NCBI RefSeq assembly: GCF_041902845.1
Contig: NZ_CP159486.1
Coordinates: 620,001-684,000 of the forward strand
Direction: 5' to 3'
Origin: Limibacterium fermenti
GTDB taxonomy: Bacteria; Bacteroidota; Bacteroidia; Bacteroidales; Dysgonomonadaceae
Length of the DNA: 64,000 nt
The notes below the pieces were generated by a model. It had not been told where the DNA came from, ran no database searches, and saw only the letters and a program-made list of their open reading frames with translations. Below, piece after piece: positions 1 through 8,510 of the stretch. The stretch's first letter is position 1. Each line of letters begins with the position of its first letter. The position numbers and the translations under genes were made by a program.

Positions 1-1758
1 TTGTATACCGGCAAGGGTGATTTTTTCCGGATAAAAGACCGGGAGAACTTATTGAATACAGGGAATCCGTTTGAGTATTTGATATTCGAATATGATATCG
101 AGGCAGATATAGAAGAGCGGAAGAATGTTGATTTCGTCGAAAACTATACTTTCGGCAGGAATGTCATTCTGGAAGAGAATGAAGGGAAAGAGGAACATGC
201 TTACAAGGGGCGTTCGACGTTCGAGTCGCTATATCCGGATTGCCGCCACCGGTTTATCACAACACTGGATGAGGATTTCGAACCGGAAGGCGGGATCGAG
301 AATATCCGTGAAGGTGAGATACTGAACGCATATGGGGCGAACCTTTTGTTGCGCCCTTATTACTTGAAGGGAGGTAACCTTGCGATAGCGGACAATGTAT
401 ACCAGAATCCGGAAATATTAAAGATTATTTGCCACGGGGGAAACGAATACAGACGGCTGGATGTTACCCGGAGTGAAAATGAGTTCCTGCTAAACACGGT
501 TTGTGTGGGTGCTATTGCGGATGAAAAAGATTTGCAGTCGCATGATAACACGAGTTACGGCTATGGCATGGAATTTTATGAGAATACGGGTACAAAGTTG
601 TGGAATGATTTATATCCGGAGAAGAAATTCAAGTCGAAAGTTTTCAGCGGGACGTTGAACACGACGAAGGATACTATTACGTTAGGAGGTGATAATTGGC
701 CGCCATCGGATTATGAAGGTATAGAGGCGGGTGCAGATATTTTTTTACGTTCGGTATCGGGGGAAGAGTTTGCCGCCCGCATCCGGTCTGTAGATAATCC
801 GGGGGAGGTACTGGCGTTGGAGAGTAGTGTAACGGATTTTCCCGGAAGCCGATGCGATGTTTTGGTTTTAGCATGTTTGGGATCGTTGTGGTGCCCGTAC
901 CGGCTGTCTTCCGCAATAGGGGATTGCGGGAGCCAGTCGTTTGCAGTGAATGTTACCGGGGCTAAATTCCGGATGATCCAAGACCGGACAGGGGCTTCTT
1001 GGGGCGTTTGCCGGCATGCTGCGCGGCAGACTGCCAGCTTGTCGGTGTATGACCCGTTGACGGATACATGGACGACGAACTGGGATATGCGGCGGGGATT
1101 CGGTATCATCAACACGGATGCGGCAGTGGAATATATACTGAAAAACACAGGGCGGAAGGAATTCAGGGATAGTAGTGCCGTGAATTTACCGAAGGTTCCG
1201 CCTTTCCTTGAGTTTAAGGATTACGGGGATAATCATTATTGTGCGGTGAAATATGTGAAAAGGATGTTCGCGTATTTCAGCGAGCGGCTCGGATTGGTTG
1301 ATACGAATTTACTTGACGGGTACTATTTTGAAAAAGAAGGGGATGACAGGGTCCGGAAAACGGATGTTATTTTCAATTATATGCCGGTATATGAAGTGAA
1401 AGGTACGGGGGGATTCCAAGTGGTGATGATACGGCATTCGACATTTGCCAAGCAGGGGGAACGGTTTACGCTGAGTTGCTTTGCGCGGATGCTATCGGAA
1501 GAACCGGAGGTTGCCGTTACGGCGGCATTAAGGATGACGCACGGCGACGGGAGCGACGAACAGGCATCGAACAGCCAGCCTAATGTGTGGGAAAAGCTTG
1601 TTGTGCATTATGAGGCCGGCGGTGATGAGAACAACCAGATACAGATAGTGCCCGCATATAATGCGGAGGCGGTTACGCAGTTTTGTTGCGTGAAGCTGGA
1701 GGCGGGTTGGAAGGATGACCCGGTGTTTGTGCCGGGGATTGATGAAGTGATGAGGTGA
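1..1758 (+). CDS. Probable prophage structural (tail/appendage) protein, 5' end probably outside the window
   Basis: This 585-codon frame is open from the first base and its first codon is TTG, so the true start is probably upstream. I do not recognise a named family. The protein is acidic and rich in Gly, Asp and aromatic residues, with no signal peptide or membrane segment. The last ~130 residues (from about position 455) read like a beta-sandwich module of the carbohydrate-binding type that often ends phage tail or baseplate proteins. It shares an element with an integrase and an XRE regulator, which fits a prophage appendage protein. A strong hairpin terminator follows about 70 bp after the stop, so it is the last gene of its transcript. 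The phage assignment is inference from context and composition; a surface protein of a conjugative element is possible. Confidence 0.5.
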   Translation: MYTGKGDFFRIKDRENLLNTGNPFEYLIFEYDIEADIEERKNVDFVENYTFGRNVILEENEGKEEHAYKGRSTFESLYPDCRHRFITTLDEDFEPEGGIENIREGEILNAYGANLLLRPYYLKGGNLAIADNVYQNPEILKIICHGGNEYRRLDVTRSENEFLLNTVCVGAIADEKDLQSHDNTSYGYGMEFYENTGTKLWNDLYPEKKFKSKVFSGTLNTTKDTITLGGDNWPPSDYEGIEAGADIFLRSVSGEEFAARIRSVDNPGEVLALESSVTDFPGSRCDVLVLACLGSLWCPYRLSSAIGDCGSQSFAVNVTGAKFRMIQDRTGASWGVCRHAARQTASLSVYDPLTDTWTTNWDMRRGFGIINTDAAVEYILKNTGRKEFRDSSAVNLPKVPPFLEFKDYGDNHYCAVKYVKRMFAYFSERLGLVDTNLLDGYYFEKEGDDRVRKTDVIFNYMPVYEVKGTGGFQVVMIRHSTFAKQGERFTLSCFARMLSEEPEVAVTAALRMTHGDGSDEQASNSQPNVWEKLVVHYEAGGDENNQIQIVPAYNAEAVTQFCCVKLEAGWKDDPVFVPGIDEVMR

Positions 1759-1829
1759 GAGAAATGAAAAACATTGAATGATGAGATTTTTCTAATTGAC
1801 CGCTCCCGTTTGTGGAAATAGGAGAGTTA

Positions 1830-1853
1830 AAAAGCCGGATAAAACCGGCTTTT
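1830..1853 (+). terminator. Rho-independent terminator after the phage-like gene
   Basis: A 9-bp perfect stem (AAAAGCCGG at 1830-1838 and CCGGCTTTT at 1845-1853) encloses a 6-nt loop. The arms carry A and T tracts on both sides, so it could act in either direction. Confidence 0.75.
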
Positions 1854-1931
1854 CTCATAATTCTTCTACAGTTTTCCACAGGAAACACAATTTAGAGTAA
1901 AAATTATATACAATTATTCGAGAAAATTATA

Positions 1932-1977
1932 TACATTTGCCACAAAATAATATCTCTGTTGCTGCAGAGATATTATT
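1932..1977 (+). promoter_or_regulatory. Promoter -7 box followed by a 13-bp palindrome (likely operator)
   Basis: TACATTTG at 1932-1939 matches the Bacteroidetes -7 box TAnnTTTG; no clear -33 TTG is visible. Seven bases downstream, at the expected transcription start, lies a perfect 13-bp inverted repeat: 1946-1958 (AATAATATCTCTG) and 1965-1977, with a 6-bp centre. A palindrome on the start site of a two-gene operon that encodes an XRE-type DNA-binding protein is what an autoregulatory operator looks like. A 5'-UTR RNA hairpin is the alternative. The first start codon follows at 2023. Confidence 0.55.
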
Positions 1978-2022
1978 AGAAAGTTCGGTGTTAGCTATAA
2001 TCAATAACTTAAATTTTTAGAT

Positions 2023-2649
2023 ATGGCAAAAGTAACAGAAAAAAGTAGTTCTGTCAAAAGAAGAATCTTAAAAGATTCAAAAGAGTGTATTTTGGATTTG
2101 GAAGAAGAGTTGGAAATACTCTTTAAAGCATTTTATAAGGCTGTGACCCTTTATGAAAAGGAAGTAGCTTTTACTCCCCCATCTGCTCGCTGTAGAGGAT
2201 ATGAGGCTGTTATATTAAATTCCAAGATGATACAGTGCGTTATGGAAGTATTTCCAGAGCACAGTAAGTTCGGAAAATATAAGAGGTTTATGGTACGCAT
2301 TAATGGATATATTTGTTTTTTCAAAAAACTGGATAATAAGAATATGCCAATGAATATCAAAACGATAAATTCTTCATTTCTAACAAACCAACAACAAGGA
2401 AAGTTGTTTGATATTAGTGATGACGGTTCTGAACCCATTTTGTATTTCGGTTATAATAAGAATAAATTTGGAGAAATAAAAAATCCAAAACTTGTCTATA
2501 TAGATGAAGACAAATTTCGATGGCAAATTACTGAGGGTGATATAAGACCTGATACGAAAGATATACCCTTAACTCCACTGACTGGTGTATTGGAGCATAA
2601 ATCTGCAACATTGAGAGAGGGTACAAGAAAAAATGTTTCAGGAGAATAA
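2023..2649 (+). CDS. Hypothetical protein, partner of the XRE/ImmA-IrrE gene
   Basis: A 208-residue soluble protein with no signal peptide or membrane helix. The N-terminus is basic and then strongly helical (residues 20-48, rich in Glu, Leu and Lys). The middle part (about 95-170) looks like an alpha/beta core ending in a Leu-Phe ... Pro-Ile-Leu-Tyr-Phe-Gly-Tyr ... Leu-Val-Tyr-Ile ... Trp-Gln-Ile pattern. I cannot name the family. It is followed after 60 bp by the XRE/metallopeptidase gene and preceded by a promoter with a palindrome, an arrangement typical of autoregulated toxin-antitoxin or phage-immunity pairs. The A+T-rich composition differs from the phage-like gene upstream. A toxin or effector role is inference only. 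Confidence 0.7.
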   Translation: MAKVTEKSSSVKRRILKDSKECILDLEEELEILFKAFYKAVTLYEKEVAFTPPSARCRGYEAVILNSKMIQCVMEVFPEHSKFGKYKRFMVRINGYICFFKKLDNKNMPMNIKTINSSFLTNQQQGKLFDISDDGSEPILYFGYNKNKFGEIKNPKLVYIDEDKFRWQITEGDIRPDTKDIPLTPLTGVLEHKSATLREGTRKNVSGE

Positions 2650-2709
2650 ATAAGACTGACACCGGACTTTATTTTTGTTTTTTTGTTCTGATTCACAAAC
2701 TAAATTATT

Positions 2710-3777
2710 ATGGATATCAATTATAAACAATTTATTTTTGCAAGAGAATATAGAGGCTTATCTCAAAGTGAATTAGCTAAAAATATAAAAGGTTTATCGC
2801 AATCCAATTTATCTAAATTTGAAAAAGGACTTGGATCCTTATCTGATGAGGTGATTTTAAAGATTGTTGATTACTTAAAATTCCCCAAAGGATTTTATAG
2901 GAAAAGAGTTTATAACATTGTTGAAAATGCGCATTATAGAACAAAATCTATAACTAAAAAACAACGATCCGACATCGAGTATTCGGATAAATTAATAGGA
3001 TATATAATTGATGAAATGTCGGAATCGGTTGAATTCCCCGAAATGAGATTGAGGCAGATTAATATTGAAGATGGATTTTCACCCACAAAAATAGCTCAAT
3101 ATACTCGTAAGTACATGGGATTAACAGATGAGCCGGTGAAAGATATCTGTGGTTTATTAGAGGATTACGGTATAATAATAGTTGAAGTCGATAATGAAGT
3201 CGATTTATTTGATGGCGTTTCGTTTACTACAGACAATGGATATTATGTAATGGTTATTAATAGAAATTTCAGCAATGACCATAAGCGATTTACCATAGCT
3301 CATGAGTTAGGTCATATAATAATACATTTATCTCCAAATTTTTTAATTTCAGACTTTAGAGATAAAGAAAAAGAAGCGCACGAATTTGCTTCCGAGTTTT
3401 TAATGCCTTCCGATTACATATATAACTCCTTAAGGTACCTAAAATTGGCATCTCTTGGAGAACTTAAACGCTATTGGCTAACATCAATGTCATCCATTGT
3501 TAAAAGGGCATCTGACTTAAAGGCAATCAATAGAGATAGGGCCAAATATTTTTTCATTGAACTAAGCAGAAGAGGATATCGGAAAAAAGAACCTATAGAT
3601 GTATATATTGATAAGCCCTCTTTATTTAACCAGGCTTACCTGTTGCATAAAAATGAATTAAATTATTCAGATGAGGAGCTTGCTGAATCATTCTGTTTAC
3701 CTATTGATGTTATAGATCGTTTTATGAAACTTAATACGCCAAAAGTAAAAATGAGAGTAATAAGCAAACAAGCTTAA
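2710..3777 (+). CDS. XRE-family HTH / ImmA-IrrE metallopeptidase
   Basis: A 355-residue fusion of an N-terminal XRE-type helix-turn-helix (about residues 8-62, with the Ser-Gln-Ser-Glu-Leu-Ala ... Ser-Gln-Ser-Asn-Leu-Ser-Lys-Phe-Glu pattern) to an ImmA/IrrE (COG2856) zinc peptidase domain. The zinc motif HELGH is at residues 198-202. The third ligand region (AHEFASEFLMP) follows about 25 residues later, so the active site looks intact. Family members such as ImmA of ICEBs1 and deinococcal IrrE/PprI cleave repressors to trigger induction of mobile elements or stress genes. XRE-COG2856 fusions are also predicted antitoxins. It is the second gene after the 208-residue protein, and its HTH could bind the palindrome at 1946-1977. 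The position beside an integrase suggests control of the element. Confidence 0.88.
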   Translation: MDINYKQFIFAREYRGLSQSELAKNIKGLSQSNLSKFEKGLGSLSDEVILKIVDYLKFPKGFYRKRVYNIVENAHYRTKSITKKQRSDIEYSDKLIGYIIDEMSESVEFPEMRLRQINIEDGFSPTKIAQYTRKYMGLTDEPVKDICGLLEDYGIIIVEVDNEVDLFDGVSFTTDNGYYVMVINRNFSNDHKRFTIAHELGHIIIHLSPNFLISDFRDKEKEAHEFASEFLMPSDYIYNSLRYLKLASLGELKRYWLTSMSSIVKRASDLKAINRDRAKYFFIELSRRGYRKKEPIDVYIDKPSLFNQAYLLHKNELNYSDEELAESFCLPIDVIDRFMKLNTPKVKMRVISKQA

Positions 3778-4153
3778 GGAATGCTATATCTACTGATTTA
3801 ATAAATTATGAATAAGATATATATCTTTTATTTTATTCAATCTTTACGGTCAAAATAAAGTCATCCTTATAGTTTTCGAGAGCCAAGGCATCCCAGTGAA
3901 AGCCTATGATAAGCCTGAAGATTATATGCGGTTTATCGATAACAAACCGTATCGATAGCAGGATGTGCGAGTGCAGTACGATGAATCGGACGAATATTGG
4001 GAATTGGAAACAACGGATAGAAAGGTAAAGGATTTATCTGATAGTGTTTGTCTCGTTATGCAATAATTTTCAATTAGTTGACAAGGCGTTTACAAACGGT
4101 CTTAAAACGGATTGTGATGCGTATGCCGATAACTTTAATGCAAGGTTATAAAA
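3778..4153 (+). other. Degenerate, AT-rich stretch with a broken reading frame
   Basis: There is no intact gene here. One frame stays open from about 3839 to 4066 apart from a TAG at 3956-3958. It reads like protein on both sides of the stop (an Ile-Leu-Ile-Val-Phe-Glu-Ser ... segment, then an acidic segment containing Tyr-Trp-Glu-Leu-Glu), so it is probably the relic of a gene I cannot identify. It lies directly before a vsr relic, so the whole 3.8-4.36 kb stretch looks like decaying element cargo. Confidence 0.4.
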
Positions 4154-4355
4154 GTGCCATTTTATTATCGGGATGAAAAAACCAATAATGACTTTTGGCG
4201 AAAAAATAAAAAATAACGTTGAGCGAGACGAACGAAATAATACAGTATTAAGAGAAAAAGGATGGAGTGTTATTGTGATATGGCAGTGCGAAATTCAGAA
4301 TCATATTTTACAACAAGAGCGGTTTGAAAGGCTTATTTCAGAAATATTAATTTGA
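4154..4355 (+). pseudogene. vsr: Very short patch repair endonuclease (Vsr), truncated and frameshifted
   Basis: The last ~55 residues of a Vsr mismatch endonuclease can be read here, but in two frames. From 4154, one frame gives a segment ending in Asp-Phe-Trp-Arg-Lys. At the A-rich tract around 4198-4206 the homology moves to the frame containing Lys-Ile-Lys-Asn-Asn-Val-Glu-Arg-Asp-Glu-Arg and then Gly-Trp-Ser-Val-Ile-Val-Ile-Trp-Gln-Cys. This is the Vsr C-terminal signature (FW..KI..NVeRD ... GW.v..vWeC). The N-terminal catalytic part (the Asp and His residues that bind Mg and cut 5' of a T:G mismatch) is missing. Vsr normally accompanies a cytosine-5 methyltransferase; none is present, so a restriction-modification cargo has probably been lost. 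The open frame from 4173 alone should not be called a gene. Confidence 0.7.
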
Positions 4356-4407
4356 TTTTCAAGAATACAAGAAGTTCTGTCTGACGATAATTAGAGATTT
4401 ATGTTCC

Positions 4408-5589
4408 TTATTCTCGTTCATCCTTTTTTAAATTATCCAATATTGTCCTCATAGCGGTATCGGCATGGGAACGCATAATTCGCACATAATTGAATATCGG
4501 ACGATTCTTTTTTACGGATTGGCCAATGGAATATTCAAGTATTTCCAACGATATGCCCAGATCGAATCCATGTTGAACGAGTGATTTTCGGGCGGAATAG
4601 TACACTACGCGTTTGTTTATTCCGAGCTTTTGCGAGAGTCGTTTGATTTGATTCGTAACGTATCTCCTGAAATTCTCATATTCATATTTATAACCAAAGT
4701 CAAGCTTTCCGTTAATACCTATCCACCTATTTATAATTTCTTTGGCTTCGGGCTGAATGGTAAGGGATATCCTTTTATCTCCTTTTTTCATATTGCGCGA
4801 TTTCTCCCGAATGTAGTCGACTGTATCTTTTTCCCGAAAATCTATATTCATCAGGTCAATGAGGTTTATACCTCCGAGATAATAAGAGAGGCAAAACAAA
4901 TCACGAGCTACACGAAGGGGTTTTCCTTTGAATTGGGAATCTCTTATTTTTTTGAATTCTTCTATGGTGATATCCAAATCTCTCTCGAGAGATTCCGGCA
5001 TCTCAATATCATCAAAAGGTTTGATTTTGTAATTCACATTTCCATTTTTGATTTGAGGTGTTATAAATGATTTCAATTGCCGCATATGAATTCCTCGAGT
5101 TGTACTATTATTTCCGCGGGTATCCTTTAGATAAGCCTCAAAGGCCCTGAGAACTTCGGGCGTGATCATTTCCAATGGAATATCGCCACAAGAAGTTATA
5201 AAATAGTTTTTGGTTCTTGTATAATCTTCTTTTGCGGATATTTTTTTTAGTTTTGCTATATGCATATCGGCGGCTTGCGAAATGGTCAGTGTCTTTATCT
5301 TTGAATTTTTCACGAGGAAATCACGAAGTTGCGAACAAGAATATACATCAGGATCTATCTTGTCAAGCGTATCCTGATATTTATTTAATTCTTCGCGGAG
5401 TTTCCTATTTATTATTCCGGCGTCAGCTCTATTAACAACTTGGCCATTTTTAAACTGTTTCAAATTATCGATTACGAATCTTTGGACGATATATCGTGTA
5501 TCCTGTTTGTGGGACACGGCTATTCTTATTTTATGCTTTCCATTCTTTAAAACTTTTGCCGGTACAACGGCTAATTTTAGTGTTGCCAT
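4408..5589 (-). CDS. Tyrosine recombinase / integrase of the element
   Basis: A 393-residue Bacteroidetes-type integrase. It has an N-terminal arm-binding segment (residues 1-95), a SAM-like core-binding domain (about 100-195, with an EMITPEVLRAFEAYLKD-type helix) and a C-terminal catalytic domain (about 205-390). The second catalytic Arg sits in Tyr-Ser-Ala-Arg-Lys-Ser, where most relatives have His-x-x-Arg-His. The usual LGHS box reads Ile-Gly-Gln-Ser. The nucleophile is probably the Tyr in Phe-Asn-Tyr-Val-Arg. The first Arg box (Leu-Gly-Gly-Ile-Asn-Leu-Ile-Asp-Leu) lacks Arg, as seen in some CTnDOT-like integrases. Its start is 131 bp from the 3' end of the tRNA at 5721-5794, so that tRNA is the likely attachment site and the element extends leftwards out of the window. 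Confidence 0.9.
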   Translation of the reverse strand: MATLKLAVVPAKVLKNGKHKIRIAVSHKQDTRYIVQRFVIDNLKQFKNGQVVNRADAGIINRKLREELNKYQDTLDKIDPDVYSCSQLRDFLVKNSKIKTLTISQAADMHIAKLKKISAKEDYTRTKNYFITSCGDIPLEMITPEVLRAFEAYLKDTRGNNSTTRGIHMRQLKSFITPQIKNGNVNYKIKPFDDIEMPESLERDLDITIEEFKKIRDSQFKGKPLRVARDLFCLSYYLGGINLIDLMNIDFREKDTVDYIREKSRNMKKGDKRISLTIQPEAKEIINRWIGINGKLDFGYKYEYENFRRYVTNQIKRLSQKLGINKRVVYYSARKSLVQHGFDLGISLEILEYSIGQSVKKNRPIFNYVRIMRSHADTAMRTILDNLKKDERE

Positions 5590-5667
5590 ATCATTGATCT
5601 TTTAGGACAAGTTTTCGACAAGTTATCATGTCCAAAAATGGACACAAAGTAACTATTTTAAACGACG

Positions 5668-5698
5668 AAAGGGATTCCCTTTTATAGGGAATCCCTTT
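5668..5698. terminator. Strong hairpin between tRNA and integrase
   Basis: A perfect 13-bp inverted repeat (5668-5680 and 5686-5698, arm AAAGGGATTCCCT) with a 5-nt loop. It lies 22 bp beyond the 3' end of the leftward tRNA and upstream of the leftward integrase. It most likely terminates the tRNA transcript. The element boundary should fall between here and the tRNA 3' end, so the hairpin may belong to the element. Confidence 0.65.
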
Positions 5699-5720
5699 TA
5701 TAGACTAATATTTAGAGAGG

Positions 5721-5794
5721 TGGTCCCACTTGGGCTTGAACCAAGGACTCCCTGATTATGAGTCAGGTGCTCTAACCAACTGAGCTATGGGACC
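5721..5794 (-). tRNA. tRNA with CAU anticodon (elongator Met or Ile2)
   Basis: On the minus strand the cloverleaf is complete. The acceptor is GGTCCCA pairing with TGGGACC, the D arm contains AGCTCAG, and the anticodon loop is CTCATAA on a CCTGA/TCAGG stem. The T loop is TTCAAGC and the discriminator is A. The anticodon CAU fits elongator tRNA-Met or the lysidine-modified tRNA-Ile2; by eye I cannot separate them. No initiator features (three G-C pairs, C1-A72 mismatch) are present. CCA is not encoded. Its 3' end faces the integrase and is the likely attB/att core. Confidence 0.92.
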
Positions 5795-5986
5795 TGCTTT
5801 CTAAAGATCGGTTTTATCAAAAGCGGGTGCAATATTACGACATTTTTCGGATATATGCAAGAAAAAACCATCTATTTCCTCCTTATTGTCCGTTCGAGTC
5901 CTTAAGCTCCTTATTTATGCCTTTCAAATAACCGTTCTTCTCATTGGTTTTAGGTATTTTCACGCAGAAAATACCTACTTTCTGCG

Positions 5987-6018
5987 ATTGTAATGATTCT
6001 TTTGCTTTTATACCTTTG
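5987..6018 (+). promoter_or_regulatory. Bacteroidetes promoter of the siderophore operon
   Basis: ATTG at 5987-5990 (the -33 element) and TACCTTTG at 6011-6018 (the -7 element TAnnTTTG) are separated by 20 bp, a good match to the primary sigma factor consensus. The TonB receptor starts 35 bp downstream, leaving a short 5' UTR. No Fur-box-like 19-bp palindrome was obvious. Confidence 0.7.
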
Positions 6019-6052
6019 CCCCAAAGTTTAGATTATCAATTTATAACATAAA

Positions 6053-8464
6053 ATGAATCCATCTCAAAGTCTTGGCATAAGGCTAACCCATATCTTCTTT
6101 TTCTTCTTTTTTATTCAGTTTTTATTTGCGCAGCAAGTGCGAGAATCGGCTATTCGAGGAACGGTAAAAGACAAGGAGGGGAACCCGATAGAATTTGCGA
6201 CGATATATATAAAAGGGGAGAGTAGCGGCACGCAATCTGATGCCAAAGGAAACTATTATCTTCCCGTAACTCCCGGCAGACGTACTTTTTGTGTACAGTT
6301 CATGGGATACGAAACCTATGAGCGGCAGGTTGAAGTGAAGCCCGGCGAAAAAGTAACGATTGCAGTGACTCTCGATGAAAGACGGTATGACTTGCAAGAG
6401 GTTGTTATCCAATCGAAGTCGGGCGTGCAGCGTGTCAATGAAACGGCTTATAATGTGGTCGCTTTGGATGCCACATCTCGATATAATTCGACGGCGGACT
6501 TGTCGGATATGCTGAATAAAGTCTCGGGCGTACGCATCCGTGAAACAGGCGGCGTGGGTTCGGATATGCAGGTGATGCTTGACGGTTTTAGCGGAAAGCA
6601 CGTGAAGGTCTTTATTGATGGTGTGCCTCAGGAAGGGGTGGGAGAGTCTTTCGGACTGAATAATATCCCGGTTAACTATGCCGAACGTATCGAAGTCTAT
6701 AAAGGCGTGGTGCCGGTGGTTTTCGGGACGGACGCCATCGGCGGGGTTATCAATATCGTCACGAAAAAGAATACGAAGAAATGGCATCTGGATGCTTCTT
6801 ATTCTTACGGTTCGTTCAATACACATAAGTCGTACGTCAATTTCGGACAAACTTTTAACAATGGGTTGACGTATGAAATCAATGCCTTTCAGAATTATTC
6901 GGACAATAGTTATTATGTCGATACTCCTGTCGAGGAATTCCTTTCTTTGAAGCCCGGAGGAGGAAGTAAAATAAACAGTAAAAAAATAGAGCGGGTGAAG
7001 CGTTTCCATGATACGTATCATAATGAGGCCGTTATCGGGAAAGTCGGAGTGGTGAATAAGAAATGGGCCGATCGGCTCTTGTTCGGAGTTACGTACGCTC
7101 AAATGTATAAGGATATACAAACCGGCGTCGTTCAGGATGTCGTTTTCGGTGGTAAATATGAGAAGGGTCATACGGTTATGCCCTCGATGGAATATCGCAA
7201 ACAGGATCTCTTGCTTGAGGGGTTGGATGTGACTTTTACGGCCAATTATAATAAAGGCATCACCCACAATGTCGATACTTCTTCCTATGAATATAATTGG
7301 TACGGTATTAAACGCCCGCTGAACATGCCGGGCGAGCAGTCTTACCACCATCTTCGATGGAATAATAATAATTGGAATGGAACTTTCACGGTTAATTATC
7401 ATATAAAAGACATCCATACCTTTACATTCAACAATGTAATGAATTCTTTTTATCGTTCCGCCACATCCCTTTTGGGGCCTGAGGCGGAAACGTACAGCAT
7501 TCCCAATGAAACGCAGAAAAATATCAGCGGATTGTCTTATCGGCTTATGCCGGGCGACAAATGGAATGTCGCTGCTTTCGGAAAGTATTATTATCAATTC
7601 GTTAGCGGACCGTTAGCCACATCCGACCGGCAGGATGATTTTGTGAAGGCGACCCGTACCGTCAGCACGACGGGATATGGAATAGCCGGAACTTATTTTA
7701 TTCTGAAGAATCTGCAATCCAAACTATCGTACGAAAAAGTTTATCGTTTGCCTTCCAACAGAGAGATGTTCGGCGATGGAGACATGGAATCGGGCGATGT
7801 TTCCCTGAAACCGGAAAACAGCAATAATATCAATTTTAATATAAGTTTCGGCGAAACATTCGGCGAACATTCCTTCTATGCGGAAGGCGGTGTGATTTAT
7901 CGTGATATAAAAGATTATATCTATCGTGTCATCACCGGATTGGGAGGAGGTAAATCCGGCGCGACCTATATCAATCACGGTAAAGTTTTAACCAAAGGGT
8001 ACACCCTCACCGCGCGGTATGATTTTTCAAACTGGTTGAGTTTGGGAGGCAACTTTACCGAAATCAATACGCGGAATAACGTGAAGACTTACGCCAATAG
8101 CGATGCCGCTAATCTGACTTACGGGGCGCGAATGCCCAATGTCCCTTATTTGTTTGCCAACTCGGATGTCACTTTTTATTGGCACGACTTCGGCCGTAAG
8201 GACAATATGCTGACAGCCGTTTACGATAATTTTTATGTGAAAAGTTTTCCCCGTTTTTCGGAGGCGTTGGGTAATCAGGCGGAATCCGAATTTGTGGTGC
8301 CGACGCAGTTCTCTCATAATGTAAGTGTGTCCTATTCCATGCAAGGCGGGCGCTACAATTTATCGTTCGAATGTCAGAATATTACCGATGCAAAACTATA
8401 CGATAATTTCAAGTTACAGAAAGCCGGCAGAGCTTTCTACGGAAAAGTGAGAATCTCTTTATAA
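6053..8464 (+). CDS. TonB-dependent outer-membrane receptor, XusA-like (siderophore uptake)
   Basis: An 803-residue TonB-dependent transporter. A Phe-rich signal peptide (residues 1-26, cut after FLFAQ) is followed by a carboxypeptidase-regulatory-like beta-sandwich (about 32-110), a plug domain (about 118-235, with the typical IDGVP ... ERIEVYKG ... GTDAIGGVINIVTKK sequence) and a 22-stranded barrel to a C-terminal aromatic/basic end. It lacks the SusC signature and has a siderophore-receptor length. The following genes encode a DUF4374-type lipoprotein, a ferric-reductase-like membrane protein and a siderophore-esterase-like hydrolase. This resembles the xusABC xenosiderophore locus of Bacteroides thetaiotaomicron, from which the role is inferred. 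A good promoter lies just upstream. The ligand cannot be told from sequence. Confidence 0.88.
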   Translation: MNPSQSLGIRLTHIFFFFFFIQFLFAQQVRESAIRGTVKDKEGNPIEFATIYIKGESSGTQSDAKGNYYLPVTPGRRTFCVQFMGYETYERQVEVKPGEKVTIAVTLDERRYDLQEVVIQSKSGVQRVNETAYNVVALDATSRYNSTADLSDMLNKVSGVRIRETGGVGSDMQVMLDGFSGKHVKVFIDGVPQEGVGESFGLNNIPVNYAERIEVYKGVVPVVFGTDAIGGVINIVTKKNTKKWHLDASYSYGSFNTHKSYVNFGQTFNNGLTYEINAFQNYSDNSYYVDTPVEEFLSLKPGGGSKINSKKIERVKRFHDTYHNEAVIGKVGVVNKKWADRLLFGVTYAQMYKDIQTGVVQDVVFGGKYEKGHTVMPSMEYRKQDLLLEGLDVTFTANYNKGITHNVDTSSYEYNWYGIKRPLNMPGEQSYHHLRWNNNNWNGTFTVNYHIKDIHTFTFNNVMNSFYRSATSLLGPEAETYSIPNETQKNISGLSYRLMPGDKWNVAAFGKYYYQFVSGPLATSDRQDDFVKATRTVSTTGYGIAGTYFILKNLQSKLSYEKVYRLPSNREMFGDGDMESGDVSLKPENSNNINFNISFGETFGEHSFYAEGGVIYRDIKDYIYRVITGLGGGKSGATYINHGKVLTKGYTLTARYDFSNWLSLGGNFTEINTRNNVKTYANSDAANLTYGARMPNVPYLFANSDVTFYWHDFGRKDNMLTAVYDNFYVKSFPRFSEALGNQAESEFVVPTQFSHNVSVSYSMQGGRYNLSFECQNITDAKLYDNFKLQKAGRAFYGKVRISL

Positions 8465-8510
8465 GAGACTGATATTACTCTATTATAATAACATACTAAA
8501 TAAAATCGAA

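Noticed and set aside
6122..7597. 491-codon open frame on the minus strand opposite the TonB receptor
   Set aside because: It lies wholly inside an excellent TonB-receptor gene, has no domain, signal or ribosome site, and reads like a reverse-complement shadow.
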